Below are positions 26,698 through 35,530 of a stretch of DNA of 64,000 bases, piece after piece (position 1 is the stretch's first letter; every line of letters starts with the position of its first letter). Source of the DNA: Rhizobium glycinendophyticum (GTDB lineage: Bacteria > Pseudomonadota > Alphaproteobacteria > Rhizobiales > Rhizobiaceae); the NCBI RefSeq assembly GCF_006443685.1, contig NZ_VFYP01000005.1:1-64000 (forward strand), read 5' to 3'. The notes beneath the pieces were generated by a model, which worked only from the letters and a program-made list of their open reading frames with translations, ran no database searches and was not told the origin of the DNA. A program made the position numbers and the translations under genes.

Positions 26698-26794
26698 CTT
26701 TGAAAGAGAATGAGCTTTGCGCTACCGCGAAGACAACGAGGCCGGAACCGCCTCAGACAAACTGCTGCATAAAGAAAGAGCGAGGTAGTTTCCG

Positions 26795-27751
26795 ATGCGC
26801 ATCCTCTCCGAAGCCCATTATCCGGAACTGCCGAACTACTATCGCGGCAAGGTCAGGGAAAATTACGACCTGCCCGATGGCACGCGCATTATCATCTCGA
26901 CAGACAGACTGAGCGCTTTCGACCGTATCCTGACATGTATCCCTTATAAGGGACAGGTTCTCACTCAGACCGCCCGCTTCTGGTTCGAGCAGACGAAGGA
27001 CATTTGCCCCAATCATGTCGTGGCTTATCCGGACCCCAATGTTGTGGTCGGCAAGCGACTTGATATCCTGCCCGTGGAAATTGTCGTGCGCGGCTATCTC
27101 GCCGGCACCACCGGGACGTCCATCCTCACTCTCTATAAGAAGGGTGAGCGCCGCATGTATGGGATCACCCTGCCGGACGGCCTGCGCGACAATGAGAAAC
27201 TGCCGGAAGCCATCATTACGCCAACCAGCAAGGAATTCGACGGCGGCCATGATGAACCTCTGACGCCGGACGAGATCATCTCGAAAAAGCTCCTGACCGC
27301 TGAGCAATGGAAGACGCTATCCACGTATGCCCTGGCGCTTTTTGCGCGTGGTCAGAAACTGGCAGCCGAACGTGGCCTTATCCTGGTCGACACCAAATAC
27401 GAATTCGGGACCGACGAGGATGGCACGATCATTCTCGCCGATGAGATCCATACGCCCGACAGCAGCCGCTACTGGATTGCTGACAGCTACCAGCAGAGCT
27501 TTGAGAGGGGCGACCGTCCGCAGAGCTTCGACAAGGATTTCGTGCGTTCCTGGGTCGTTGAGCGCTGCGATCCTTATCAAGACGACATTCCCGAAATTCC
27601 GCTCGCACTGGTCGAGCAAACGTCTCATGTATATATAAGTGCATATGAAGCCATCACGGGGGAGAAATTCGTCCCCGATGATAGCGGCGCAACGCCCTGG
27701 GCACGTGTCCGCGGCAATCTCGCGCCCTATTTCCAGGAGAAGCAGGCATAG
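26795..27751 (+). CDS. Phosphoribosylaminoimidazole-succinocarboxamide synthase, long form
   Basis: A 318-residue SAICAR synthetase, which joins CAIR and aspartate with ATP in purine biosynthesis. Visible marks are [31 protein letters not shown] (ATP-binding start), [48 protein letters not shown] (active site) and DKDFVRSWV. At 318 residues it is the long, yeast-like type rather than the roughly 240-residue bacterial type, so it may be a second copy beside a canonical purC elsewhere. A terminator isolates it upstream; a TetR gene starts two bases after its stop. Confidence 0.92.
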   Translation: MRILSEAHYPELPNYYRGKVRENYDLPDGTRIIISTDRLSAFDRILTCIPYKGQVLTQTARFWFEQTKDICPNHVVAYPDPNVVVGKRLDILPVEIVVRGYLAGTTGTSILTLYKKGERRMYGITLPDGLRDNEKLPEAIITPTSKEFDGGHDEPLTPDEIISKKLLTAEQWKTLSTYALALFARGQKLAAERGLILVDTKYEFGTDEDGTIILADEIHTPDSSRYWIADSYQQSFERGDRPQSFDKDFVRSWVVERCDPYQDDIPEIPLALVEQTSHVYISAYEAITGEKFVPDDSGATPWARVRGNLAPYFQEKQA

Positions 27752-27753
27752 GA

Positions 27754-28419
27754 ATGGATCGAGCGTCCCGCGCATATGTTTCGGATCACGTGTCTACCGC
27801 AACTGACGGCGTTGCGGGCAAGCGTCCTCGTCGTTCGGCGGATGAAACGCGCGCAGAGATTCTGAACACGGCGGAGGCGTTGTTTCGGTCGCATGGCTAT
27901 GCCAGTGTTACCATCGCCGACATTGCGGCTGAACTCGGCATGTCGCCGGCGAACGTCTTCAAGCACTTTCGTACCAAAAGCAGCCTAGTCGATGCCATCG
28001 CCACGAGATCGATTGAAAAGACCCTTCAGGTTCTAAAGACGTTGGACGGAAAAGCGCCCGCCTCCCAGCGTCTCTTCACCCTCGCACATGATCTCATGCA
28101 GTCACATCTCAAGAAGATTGAGGAGGCACCTTACATCTTCGAGATGATCCTGGTGACCGTGCGCGAGGAACTGGATTGCGGCGAGCGGTTCCAGGAGATC
28201 ATGATCGAGACGATCTCGCAGATCATCCAAGCAGGCGTCGATGAAGGAACTTACTTCGTCGTCGATGTGGATCGCTTCGCTCAGGCGGCCTTCAACGCGC
28301 TCGCCTGCGTCATTCATCCTGTCATGATCGCCAATGAGAAGGCTGATATATTGGCAACACGATGCCGTGAAGTTGTTGCTCTCATTGATGCTGCACTGCG
28401 GTCGCCGCTTGCCAAGTGA
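27754..28419 (+). CDS. TetR-family regulator of the adjacent RND efflux system
   Basis: A 221-residue TetR protein. The HTH reads ETRAEILNTAEALFRSHGYASVTIADIAAELGMSPANVFKHFRTKSSLVDAI. The remaining domain resembles the C-terminal domain seen in TetR repressors beside multidrug pumps. It lies two bases after purC and 142 bases before the adaptor gene, on the same strand. I infer that it represses the three-gene RND operon, through the TGAC-N4-GTCA site just after its own stop. Confidence 0.85.
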   Translation: MDRASRAYVSDHVSTATDGVAGKRPRRSADETRAEILNTAEALFRSHGYASVTIADIAAELGMSPANVFKHFRTKSSLVDAIATRSIEKTLQVLKTLDGKAPASQRLFTLAHDLMQSHLKKIEEAPYIFEMILVTVREELDCGERFQEIMIETISQIIQAGVDEGTYFVVDVDRFAQAAFNALACVIHPVMIANEKADILATRCREVVALIDAALRSPLAK

Positions 28420-28425
28420 TGAAGT

Positions 28426-28438
28426 TTGACATACGTCA
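28426..28438 (+). promoter_or_regulatory. Candidate promoter/operator of the RND operon
   Basis: A consensus-like -35 hexamer TTGACA (28426-28431) lies inside a TGAC-ATAC-GTCA inverted repeat (28427-28438), 125 bases before the adaptor gene. Overlap of a -35 box and a short palindrome fits TetR repression. I could not find a matching -10 box at 17 bases, so confidence is limited. Confidence 0.4.
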
Positions 28439-28561
28439 CTTAATCGTGGCGCGACCGTTCTCTTCCCAATGAGCACGAACCGAGGAACTGATATCCGGTT
28501 GATCGGCAAGTGAACAGCCTCCGATTTCAACGCCACCAAGACTTGCATCAGTGAGAGTTTC

Positions 28562-29773
28562 ATGACGCCACGCTTCCAAATCGCCTCAGCCCTCCTCCTC
28601 TGCATCGGCGCCCTTGCTGGCTGCAGCGAAAATAAGTCTGCGAATGCCGCAGGACCTGGGGGCAAGGGCGGCGAGCGTCCACCCGCGCAGGTCAGTGTCG
28701 TGACGATGAAAAAGGCGGCCTATCCGCTGACTACCACCCTACCCGGGCGTGCATCGGCCTATCAGACCGCTCAGATCCGTCCGCGTGTCAGCGGCGTGAT
28801 CAAGGAAATATCATTTCGCGAGGGCAGCGAAGTGAAGGCGGGCGACCTGCTCTATAAGATCGAGGACGATACCTACGCCGCCGCATCTGCTCAGGCGGAA
28901 GCGAGCCTGCGCAAAGCGGAAGCGAGCGTTCCGACGGCGAAGTCGAACCTTGCCCGACAGGAGCGACTGGTCGGCAGCGGCGCCACACAGGTGGAGTTGG
29001 AGAATGCTCGAGTGACCCTGCTTCAGGCCGAAGCCGATGTGGCCGTTGCCAAGGCGAACCTGCGGTCTGCTGATATCGAGTTGAACCTCACGGAAATCCG
29101 CGCGCCCTTCGAGGGCGTGACGAGTGCGTCCAGTTTCTCGATCGGCAATGTCGTCACTGCCAATCAGACGGATGCCTTGACGACCCTCCGCCGTCTCGAT
29201 CCGATTTACATCGATTTGACGGAATCGAGCGTTAACCTTCTGCGTTTGCGGGAAGCGATCAAGGCCGGCCGCATCAATCGGACCGACGACCAGATCACCG
29301 ACATTCGGCTGACCCTGGATGACGGCATCGATTACCCAGTCGTCGGTAAGCTCGACATGTCGGAAATGGCGGTAAGTGAGACCACCGGGACCTTCACGAT
29401 CCGCGCAGTTTTCGACAACCCGGACGATCTGATCCTGCCCGGCATGTATGTTCGCGCCACAGTCAATGTCGGCACCGAAGAAGGCTATCTCATTCCCCAG
29501 CGTGCCGCGACGCGCAATCCGAACGGCGAGCTTTCGGCCAAGTTCGTCACGGCGGATGGCAAGGTCGAAACGCGGACCTTCAAGGAGAGCCAGGTTTCGG
29601 GCAACAACTGGTTGGTTTCGTCGGGCATAAATGACGGTGACAAGCTCATAGTCGACGGTTTCCAGTGGATTGGTGATGGTGCGCCGGTTCAACCGGTCGA
29701 CGCCAAGGTGAATGAAAAGGGACTGGTCGAAGTCACCGCGGCGCCGGATGCCGCCCCTGCCGCACAGCCATGA
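28562..29773 (+). CDS. RND efflux periplasmic adaptor lipoprotein
   Basis: A 403-residue membrane-fusion protein of the AcrA/MexA type. The signal peptide ends in a lipobox LAGC (residues about 18-21), so it is a lipoprotein anchored in the inner membrane and projecting to the periplasm. Domain order is visible: beta-barrel/lipoyl start (VSVVTMKKAAYPLTTTLPGRASAYQTAQIRPRVSGVIKEISFREGSEVKAGDLLYKI), an alpha-hairpin (KAEASVPTAKSNLARQERLVG), then lipoyl return (LNLTEIRAPFEGV). It links the pump to the outer-membrane channel. It is the first gene of a three-gene operon with the pump and channel. Confidence 0.93.
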   Translation: MTPRFQIASALLLCIGALAGCSENKSANAAGPGGKGGERPPAQVSVVTMKKAAYPLTTTLPGRASAYQTAQIRPRVSGVIKEISFREGSEVKAGDLLYKIEDDTYAAASAQAEASLRKAEASVPTAKSNLARQERLVGSGATQVELENARVTLLQAEADVAVAKANLRSADIELNLTEIRAPFEGVTSASSFSIGNVVTANQTDALTTLRRLDPIYIDLTESSVNLLRLREAIKAGRINRTDDQITDIRLTLDDGIDYPVVGKLDMSEMAVSETTGTFTIRAVFDNPDDLILPGMYVRATVNVGTEEGYLIPQRAATRNPNGELSAKFVTADGKVETRTFKESQVSGNNWLVSSGINDGDKLIVDGFQWIGDGAPVQPVDAKVNEKGLVEVTAAPDAAPAAQP

Positions 29774-29814
29774 GCGTGCGATAGCAAGGCAACACAGGCG
29801 TTAGGGAACAACCA

Positions 29815-32800
29815 ATGGCCAAATTCTTCATCCGTCGCCCGATCTTTGCCTGGGTGATCGCGATCATCATCATGCTCGGCGGCGCGCTCGCGATTTCAAC
29901 GCTGTCCATCGCGCAGTATCCGGAGATTGCCCCGACAACGGTGCGCATCTCCGCGACCTATACCGGTGCAAGCGCCGAGACCGTCGAGAAGTCTGTCACC
30001 TCCATCATCGAGGACGGCATGACGGGTCTTGATGACCTCACCTACATGACCTCGTCCTCGAGCACAGGATCCGCTTCAGTCACCCTGACCTTCGGCAATT
30101 CCGTCGATCCGGACATTGCCCAGGTGCAGGTGCAGAACAAGCTGCAACTCGTGCAATCGCAGCTTCCGGATGTCGTCCAGTCCGACGGCCTCACAGTGAC
30201 CCGCTCGACCTCCAGCATTTTGCTCGTTGGCGCCCTCGTCTCTACCGATGGTGCGCGGTCCAACGTCCAGCTCGGCGACATCTTCTCGACCCAGATTGAA
30301 GACCAGATCAAGCGTCTGGAGGGAGTCGGCAGCATCCAGGTATTCGGCACCGGCTATGCCATGCGCGTCTGGCTCGATCCTTACAAGCTGAACAAGTTCC
30401 AGCTCACCCCGACCGACGTAACGTCGGCGATCCAGGCGCAGAACACTCAGGTCTCCGTTGGCGCGCTCGGCAGCCTTCCGGCAGAGGAAGGCCAGCAGCT
30501 GAATGTGACGGTAACGGCACAAAGCCAGTTGCAGTCCGTCTCGGATTTCGAGTCGATCATCCTTCGCACCGAAACGGATGGTGCAACCGTCCGTCTGAGC
30601 GACGTTGCCCGCATCGAGATCGGCCAGGAAAGCTACTCCACCAACACCCGCTCCAACCGCAACCCGGCAACCGGTTTTGCCGTTAATCTGGCAACGGGCG
30701 CGAACGCACTGGATACCGCCGACCGGGTGAAGACCCAGCTCGCGACCATTGCACCGTCGCTGCCTGAGAACGTCGTCATCACCTATCCCTATGACACGAC
30801 GCCGTTCGTCGAGCTGTCGATTGAGAAGGTGGTGCACACGCTGATTGAAGCGATCATCCTCGTCTTCTTTGTCCTTCTAATTTTCCTGCAGAACCTGCGG
30901 GCCACCTTCATCCCGATGATCGCCGTCCCCGTGGTGCTTCTGGGTACCTTCGGCATCCTTGCGCTTACCGGCTATTCAATCAACACACTGACGATGTTTG
31001 CTATGGTCCTTGCCATCGGTCTGCTCGTCGACGACGCGATCGTTGTCGTTGAAAACGTCGAACGCATCATGACTGAAGAAGGCCTGTCGCCGCTCGAGGC
31101 GACGGAAAAGTCCATGGGCGAAATCACCGGCGCAATCGTCGGTATCGCGCTCGTCTTGACCGCCGTCTTCATCCCTATGGCCTTCTTCGGCGGGTCGACC
31201 GGCATCATCTATCGCCAGTTCTCGGTCACCATCGTCTCAGCCATGCTGCTGTCGGCGCTCGTCGCTATCGTGCTGACGCCAGCACTCTGCGCGACGATGT
31301 TGAAGCCTGTCGATCACCATAAGGCCAAGTGGGGACCGGCGGCCTGGTTCAATCGCAACTTCGATAGGGCGACCGGCGGTTACGTCTCGTCCATCGCCTA
31401 CCTTCTGAAGCGGCCGCTCCGCGTCCTGCTGATGTTCGCCCTGGTCATCGGCGGCATGAGCTGGTTCTTCCTTCGCCTGCCGACGTCATTTCTGCCGCAG
31501 GAAGACCAGGGCGTGTTGATGACGATCGTGCAGTTGCCGAACGGGGCAGCGTCCACACGCACGGGCGAGATCATTCACAAGATCGAAGACTACTATCTGG
31601 AGAAGGAAAAGGACGCCATTCAGGACGTGTTCTCCGTCTCCGGCTTCTCCTTCGTCGGATCGGGTCAGAACTATGCTCTGGTCTTTGCCAAGCTGAAGGA
31701 CTTCGATCAGCGCACCAAGCCTGAACTGGCCGCGTCAGCCATCGTTCAACGCGCCATGGGCTATTTCTTCACCCTGCGCGATGCACAGGTCTTCCCGCTT
31801 CAGCCTCCTGCGATCCCGGGCCTTGGCAACTCCAGCGGCTTCTCGATGTATCTCGTCGACAGCGGCAAACGCGGCACCCAGGCGCTGACAACGGCCTCTC
31901 AGACGCTGATCCAGTCGGGTAACGGCAATCCGAACGTCAGCTCGCTGCGGTCCAACAACCCGCCCGCCGAAACCCAGCTGAAGTTCCTCCTGGATCAGGA
32001 AAAGATGGGCGCGATGGGTCTCGATATCGCAACCGTCAACAGCATGCTGTCGACAATCTTTGCGGGCCGTGACGTCAACGATTTCACTCTCAATGGCGAA
32101 TTGAAGCCGGTTTATGTCCAGGGTGATGCGCCTTTTCGCATGCGCGAAGACGCGATCAACGACTGGCATGCGCGTAATTCCGACGGCGAGATGGTCCCCT
32201 TCTCCTCCTTCATCAAGACGCAGTGGATCAGCGGCGCGCCGACACTCAGCCGCTTCAACGGCGTGGGGGCAATTTCGCTCGAAGGCGCAGCAGGTGCCGG
32301 CGTCAGTTCCGGTACCGCGATGGACACGATGGAACAGCTGACCTCCGCCATGGAGGGTGGCTACACCGTCGCTTGGCAGGGCATTTCCTACCAGGAACGA
32401 CTGTCGGGCTCGCAGGCTCCGATGCTCTATGCGCTGTCTGTCCTGATCGTCTTCCTCTGCCTTGCAGCCCTGTATGAAAGCTGGTCGATCCCCTTCTCCG
32501 TCATCATGGCGGTGCCGGTCGGCGTGCTTGGCGCTGTGGCCGCGGCATCCTTCTTTGGCCAGTCCAACGACGTCTATTTCAAGGTTGGCTTGCTGACGAC
32601 GATCGGTCTTGCGGCGAAGAATGCGATTCTCATCGTGGAGTTTGCAAAGGACCGTCAGGCAGCCGGAATCAGTGTCATTGATGCAACACTGGAGGCCGCA
32701 AAGCTTCGCCTGCGCCCGATTGTCATGACGTCGCTCGCGTTCATTCTGGGCGTCGTCCCGCTGGCAGTTGCCACCGGGGCGGGCTCCGCTGCACAAAATT

Positions 32801-32931
32801 CCATCGGTATCGGTGTCCTGGGCGGCATGTTGACCGCAACGGCCCTCGGTATCTTCTTTGTACCGTCGTTTTTCGTCATCGTTCGGCGACTTTCCGGCAG
32901 TGCAAAACCGAAAGATTCGCTGTCATCGTGA
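29815..32931 (+). CDS. RND multidrug efflux pump, HAE1 family inner-membrane transporter
   Basis: A 1038-residue proton-driven AcrB/MexB-type pump. It starts with FFIRRPIFAWVIAIIIMLGGALAI and the porter-domain stretch SVDPDIAQVQVQNKLQLVQSQLP. The transmembrane proton-relay pair is present as GLLVDDAIVVVENVER in helix 4. The second half repeats the layout and ends in FFVPSFFVIVRRL. Three copies would export amphiphilic drugs, detergents or plant compounds from the periplasm and inner leaflet. It lies 41 bases after the adaptor gene. Confidence 0.95.
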   Translation: MAKFFIRRPIFAWVIAIIIMLGGALAISTLSIAQYPEIAPTTVRISATYTGASAETVEKSVTSIIEDGMTGLDDLTYMTSSSSTGSASVTLTFGNSVDPDIAQVQVQNKLQLVQSQLPDVVQSDGLTVTRSTSSILLVGALVSTDGARSNVQLGDIFSTQIEDQIKRLEGVGSIQVFGTGYAMRVWLDPYKLNKFQLTPTDVTSAIQAQNTQVSVGALGSLPAEEGQQLNVTVTAQSQLQSVSDFESIILRTETDGATVRLSDVARIEIGQESYSTNTRSNRNPATGFAVNLATGANALDTADRVKTQLATIAPSLPENVVITYPYDTTPFVELSIEKVVHTLIEAIILVFFVLLIFLQNLRATFIPMIAVPVVLLGTFGILALTGYSINTLTMFAMVLAIGLLVDDAIVVVENVERIMTEEGLSPLEATEKSMGEITGAIVGIALVLTAVFIPMAFFGGSTGIIYRQFSVTIVSAMLLSALVAIVLTPALCATMLKPVDHHKAKWGPAAWFNRNFDRATGGYVSSIAYLLKRPLRVLLMFALVIGGMSWFFLRLPTSFLPQEDQGVLMTIVQLPNGAASTRTGEIIHKIEDYYLEKEKDAIQDVFSVSGFSFVGSGQNYALVFAKLKDFDQRTKPELAASAIVQRAMGYFFTLRDAQVFPLQPPAIPGLGNSSGFSMYLVDSGKRGTQALTTASQTLIQSGNGNPNVSSLRSNNPPAETQLKFLLDQEKMGAMGLDIATVNSMLSTIFAGRDVNDFTLNGELKPVYVQGDAPFRMREDAINDWHARNSDGEMVPFSSFIKTQWISGAPTLSRFNGVGAISLEGAAGAGVSSGTAMDTMEQLTSAMEGGYTVAWQGISYQERLSGSQAPMLYALSVLIVFLCLAALYESWSIPFSVIMAVPVGVLGAVAAASFFGQSNDVYFKVGLLTTIGLAAKNAILIVEFAKDRQAAGISVIDATLEAAKLRLRPIVMTSLAFILGVVPLAVATGAGSAAQNSIGIGVLGGMLTATALGIFFVPSFFVIVRRLSGSAKPKDSLSS

Positions 32932-33059
32932 AGATTGACAAACTATGTTAACCAACTATTGCGTAGGCTGCCGGGTTGGCCTGCGTGAACAATGCGGTCT
33001 TCGGCGAGGGTGCTATAACGGCCCTCAAGGACGACCGGGGACGAACACAGGAAAACGTG

Positions 33060-34478
33060 ATGCCATCCATTCGCGCAGCCGCTCCACTTGTAATGCTCCT
33101 ACTCTCTGGTTGCGTCGTCGGACCTGATCACGAGACACCTCAGACCGCCCTGCCTGTAAAGTTTTCTGAAGGCAGCACCAAAGCAGCTGGCGATGTTTCC
33201 CTGGCCCCCTGGTGGACCGCCTTCAATGATCCGCGGTTGAACTCTTTGGTGGAAAAGGGTTTGGCAGAGAACCTGGACGTCCTGCAGGCCATCGAGCGGA
33301 TCTCTCAGGCCGAGGCAAGCTTCCGTGCTTCGGACGCTGGCGCGTTCCCGCAGCTCAACTTATCCGCTTCCCAGGAGACTGCCGGGCGTGATGCGAAGGG
33401 TGCCCTGGTCACGGACAGCCCGACGAATTCAACAAGCTCAGGCAGCATCAGCGTCTCTTGGCTTCTGGACCTGTTCGGCCAGTACAAGCGATCGAAGGAA
33501 AGCGCCAAGGCAACCCTCGATGCTGCTTATGCCAGCGCCGACGTTGCACGGCTCACCTATCTGTCCAGCGTCGTCTCGGCCTATGTCGACGCGCGCTACT
33601 ATCAGGAACGCATCGCGATCGCGAAGCAGAACCTCGCATCCCGCAGAGAGACCCTGCAGCTGACCCAGTTGCAGCTGGAAGCGGGCGCCGCATCTCGTCT
33701 CGATGTCGTGCAGTCCGAAGGTCTGGTGAACTCGACACTGGCCGAAATTCCCGGTCTGGAAACCTCGTTCCGCCAGTCGACGCACCGCATCGCGGTTCTG
33801 CTCGGCCTGCCTGCAGCGACGCTGGTCGCCGACCTGCAGAAGGGGGCGCCCCAACCTTACGCCCGTCGCAGCGTCAGTGCTGGCGTACCGGCAGATCTGA
33901 TCCGCAACCGTCCGGACATCCGTGCGGCAGAGCGCCAGCTGGCATCCGCCGTTGCTGAAGTCGGAGTCGCCGAAGCCGCGCTCTACCCGTCAATTACGCT
34001 CAGCGGCTCGATCACGCCGGCCTATGTCTCGACCTCGAATGCCTTCGGTGCGAGCAGCAGCTGGGGCTTCGGCCCGAGCCTGAACCTGCCGATCTTCGAC
34101 GCCGGCACGCGCCGCGCCAATGTTGACGCGCAAAAGGCATCCGCACGCGAAGCCTATCTGGCGTGGAAGGAAACTGTTCTGGGCGCTGTCGAGGAAGTTG
34201 AGAACGCTCTGGTCGCGGTCAACCGCACCCGCCAGACCGTCTCGGCCCTGACGGCGACCGTGCGCTCCTATCAGGAAGCCCTGCAGCTGGCGACAGCAAG
34301 CTATCGTGACGGCGCATCCTCGCTGCTCGACGTGCTCGATGCACAGCGCAACGTCGCAAGCGCTCAGGCCAACCTCGCTCAGGCGGTTCAGCAGATGGCA
34401 ACCAACTACGTCAATCTGAACGTTGCCATCGGCGGCGGTTACGCCTGGGGCGGCAAGACTGTCGTTGCCAGCAAGTAA
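33060..34478 (+). CDS. Outer-membrane efflux lipoprotein, NodT family
   Basis: A 472-residue TolC-like channel protein. The signal peptide ends in the lipobox LLSGC followed by VVGPDHETP, the NodT/OprM signature. The body shows the two coiled-coil hairpin repeats, with WWTAFNDPRLNSLVEKGLAENLDVLQAIERISQAEA and LIRNRPDIRAAERQLASAVAEVGVAEAALYPSITLSGS. It completes the tripartite pump. The start at 33060 gives a normal lipoprotein signal; the open frame extends upstream without it. A GC-rich hairpin follows at 34505. Confidence 0.93.
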   Translation: MPSIRAAAPLVMLLLSGCVVGPDHETPQTALPVKFSEGSTKAAGDVSLAPWWTAFNDPRLNSLVEKGLAENLDVLQAIERISQAEASFRASDAGAFPQLNLSASQETAGRDAKGALVTDSPTNSTSSGSISVSWLLDLFGQYKRSKESAKATLDAAYASADVARLTYLSSVVSAYVDARYYQERIAIAKQNLASRRETLQLTQLQLEAGAASRLDVVQSEGLVNSTLAEIPGLETSFRQSTHRIAVLLGLPAATLVADLQKGAPQPYARRSVSAGVPADLIRNRPDIRAAERQLASAVAEVGVAEAALYPSITLSGSITPAYVSTSNAFGASSSWGFGPSLNLPIFDAGTRRANVDAQKASAREAYLAWKETVLGAVEEVENALVAVNRTRQTVSALTATVRSYQEALQLATASYRDGASSLLDVLDAQRNVASAQANLAQAVQQMATNYVNLNVAIGGGYAWGGKTVVASK

Positions 34479-34504
34479 TCTGTAGACAGACCGGCATTTT
34501 GGAG

Positions 34505-34533
34505 GCCCGGCACCGGAAACGGTCGCCGGGCTT
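34505..34533 (+). terminator. Terminator after the RND operon
   Basis: GCCCGGC...GCCGGGC hairpin with a GAAA-capped inner stem (ACCG/CGGT with one mismatch) followed by TTCTTGC. It lies between the stop of the outer-membrane channel gene and the convergent MerR-type gene and could serve the plus strand or both. Confidence 0.6.
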
Positions 34534-34547
34534 CTTGCATCTGAGCC

Positions 34548-35399
34548 TCAGAAAGTTGCCGGCGTATTGATCCAGATGAGCACTGTCTCGCCGCTCGAGA
34601 TATTGCGCCAGGAATGCGGTCTGCGGCTCTCGAAATAGAAGCTGTCCCCCGCATGCAACTCGAAGAACTTGTCACCATCGAGAATGATTTCCAGACTACC
34701 AGCCAGCATGTGGATGAACTCTTCCCCCTCATGCTGATAGGCCCCCTCGCTCGACGCGCCGGGCGCCAACTGGAAGCGATTACATTCCATCTGGTTGCGC
34801 CCTTCGGCCAGCACCTGAACAGCGACGCCTGATGATGTCGTGGGCCAGGAGGGCCACTTCCCTTCCCTGATCAGCGATTCGCCCCCCACGCTTTCTTCCT
34901 GACCACTCAACGAGGCCAGCGTCGTGCCGAGGTGACGCGCCACCTCGTGGAGAGCCGTAAAAGACAATCCCTGGGACGTACGCTCGAACGTCGAAAGCTG
35001 CGACACCGATACGCCGGTCGCCTGGGCGATGCTCTCCAGGGTTTTGCCCGCATCGCGCCGCAGTCGACGGATCTTCGACCCGGGACGGATGTCGCCGGTG
35101 TCTCCGACCTCCTCGTCTGCGTAGCTGCCGTCCTCATCACTGGCAGAGGCTGAGGCAACCTGATCTTTCAGCGTCTCGCGAATGGCTGCGGGATTAAGAC
35201 CACGTTCGGTCCTGAGCCAGGCAATTTGCTTCAGCCTATCGATGAGGACACGGTCATAGAGCCTTTGCCCCGTTGCAGTGCGAATTGGCTGGATCAGGTC
35301 CTGGCTTTCCCAAAGCCGCAAGGTGGAGGGCGATACGCCCGCCATTCTTGCCGCCTCCGCAATCTTGAACCGGATGTCGTCCACGCTGTCCTCAATCAA
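34548..35399 (-). CDS. MerR-XRE-cupin regulator, probable control of gabTD
   Basis: A 283-residue regulator with three modules. Residues about 10-75 are a MerR-type winged helix (RFKIAEAARMAGVSPSTLRLWESQDLIQPIRTATGQRLYDR). Residues about 105-165 are an XRE/Cro HTH (SKIRRLRRDAGKTLESIAQATGVSVSQLSTFERTSQGLS). Residues about 205-283 are a cupin (HEGEEFIHMLAGSLEIILDGDKFFELHAGDSFYFESRRPHSWRN). Two DNA-binding domains of different families on one chain with a small-molecule barrel is an uncommon layout. It is divergent from gabT; a nested palindrome lies between. I infer that it senses a GABA-pathway or polyamine-type compound. Confidence 0.88.
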   Translation of the reverse strand: MIEDSVDDIRFKIAEAARMAGVSPSTLRLWESQDLIQPIRTATGQRLYDRVLIDRLKQIAWLRTERGLNPAAIRETLKDQVASASASDEDGSYADEEVGDTGDIRPGSKIRRLRRDAGKTLESIAQATGVSVSQLSTFERTSQGLSFTALHEVARHLGTTLASLSGQEESVGGESLIREGKWPSWPTTSSGVAVQVLAEGRNQMECNRFQLAPGASSEGAYQHEGEEFIHMLAGSLEIILDGDKFFELHAGDSFYFESRRPHSWRNISSGETVLIWINTPATF

Positions 35400-35431
35400 A
35401 TGTCGCAGTCACGGGTGATAATGCCGACAAA

Positions 35432-35470
35432 GCATATTGCAAGTCTACAGAAAAAATGTAGGAAATATGC
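35432..35470. promoter_or_regulatory. Nested inverted repeats between the regulator and gabT
   Basis: Outer arms GCATATT (35432-35438) and AATATGC (35464-35470) enclose inner arms CTACA (35445-35449) and TGTAG (35457-35461) around GAAAAAA. The two arms differ in spacing, leaving 6 bases on the left and 2 on the right. ATATTGCAAG and ATATGCAAG also form direct repeats. Two different HTHs on the adjacent regulator could explain the composite site. Confidence 0.55.
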
Positions 35471-35530
35471 AAGAAGCATGTCCGCAGCCACTCAGGACAT
35501 ACTGGCACCCCTTCGCACAGGACAGAAACG

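Noticed and set aside
26514..26912. 132-codon plus-strand open frame
   Set aside because: It runs through the terminator and into purC in another frame; only the first part could be a gene tail.
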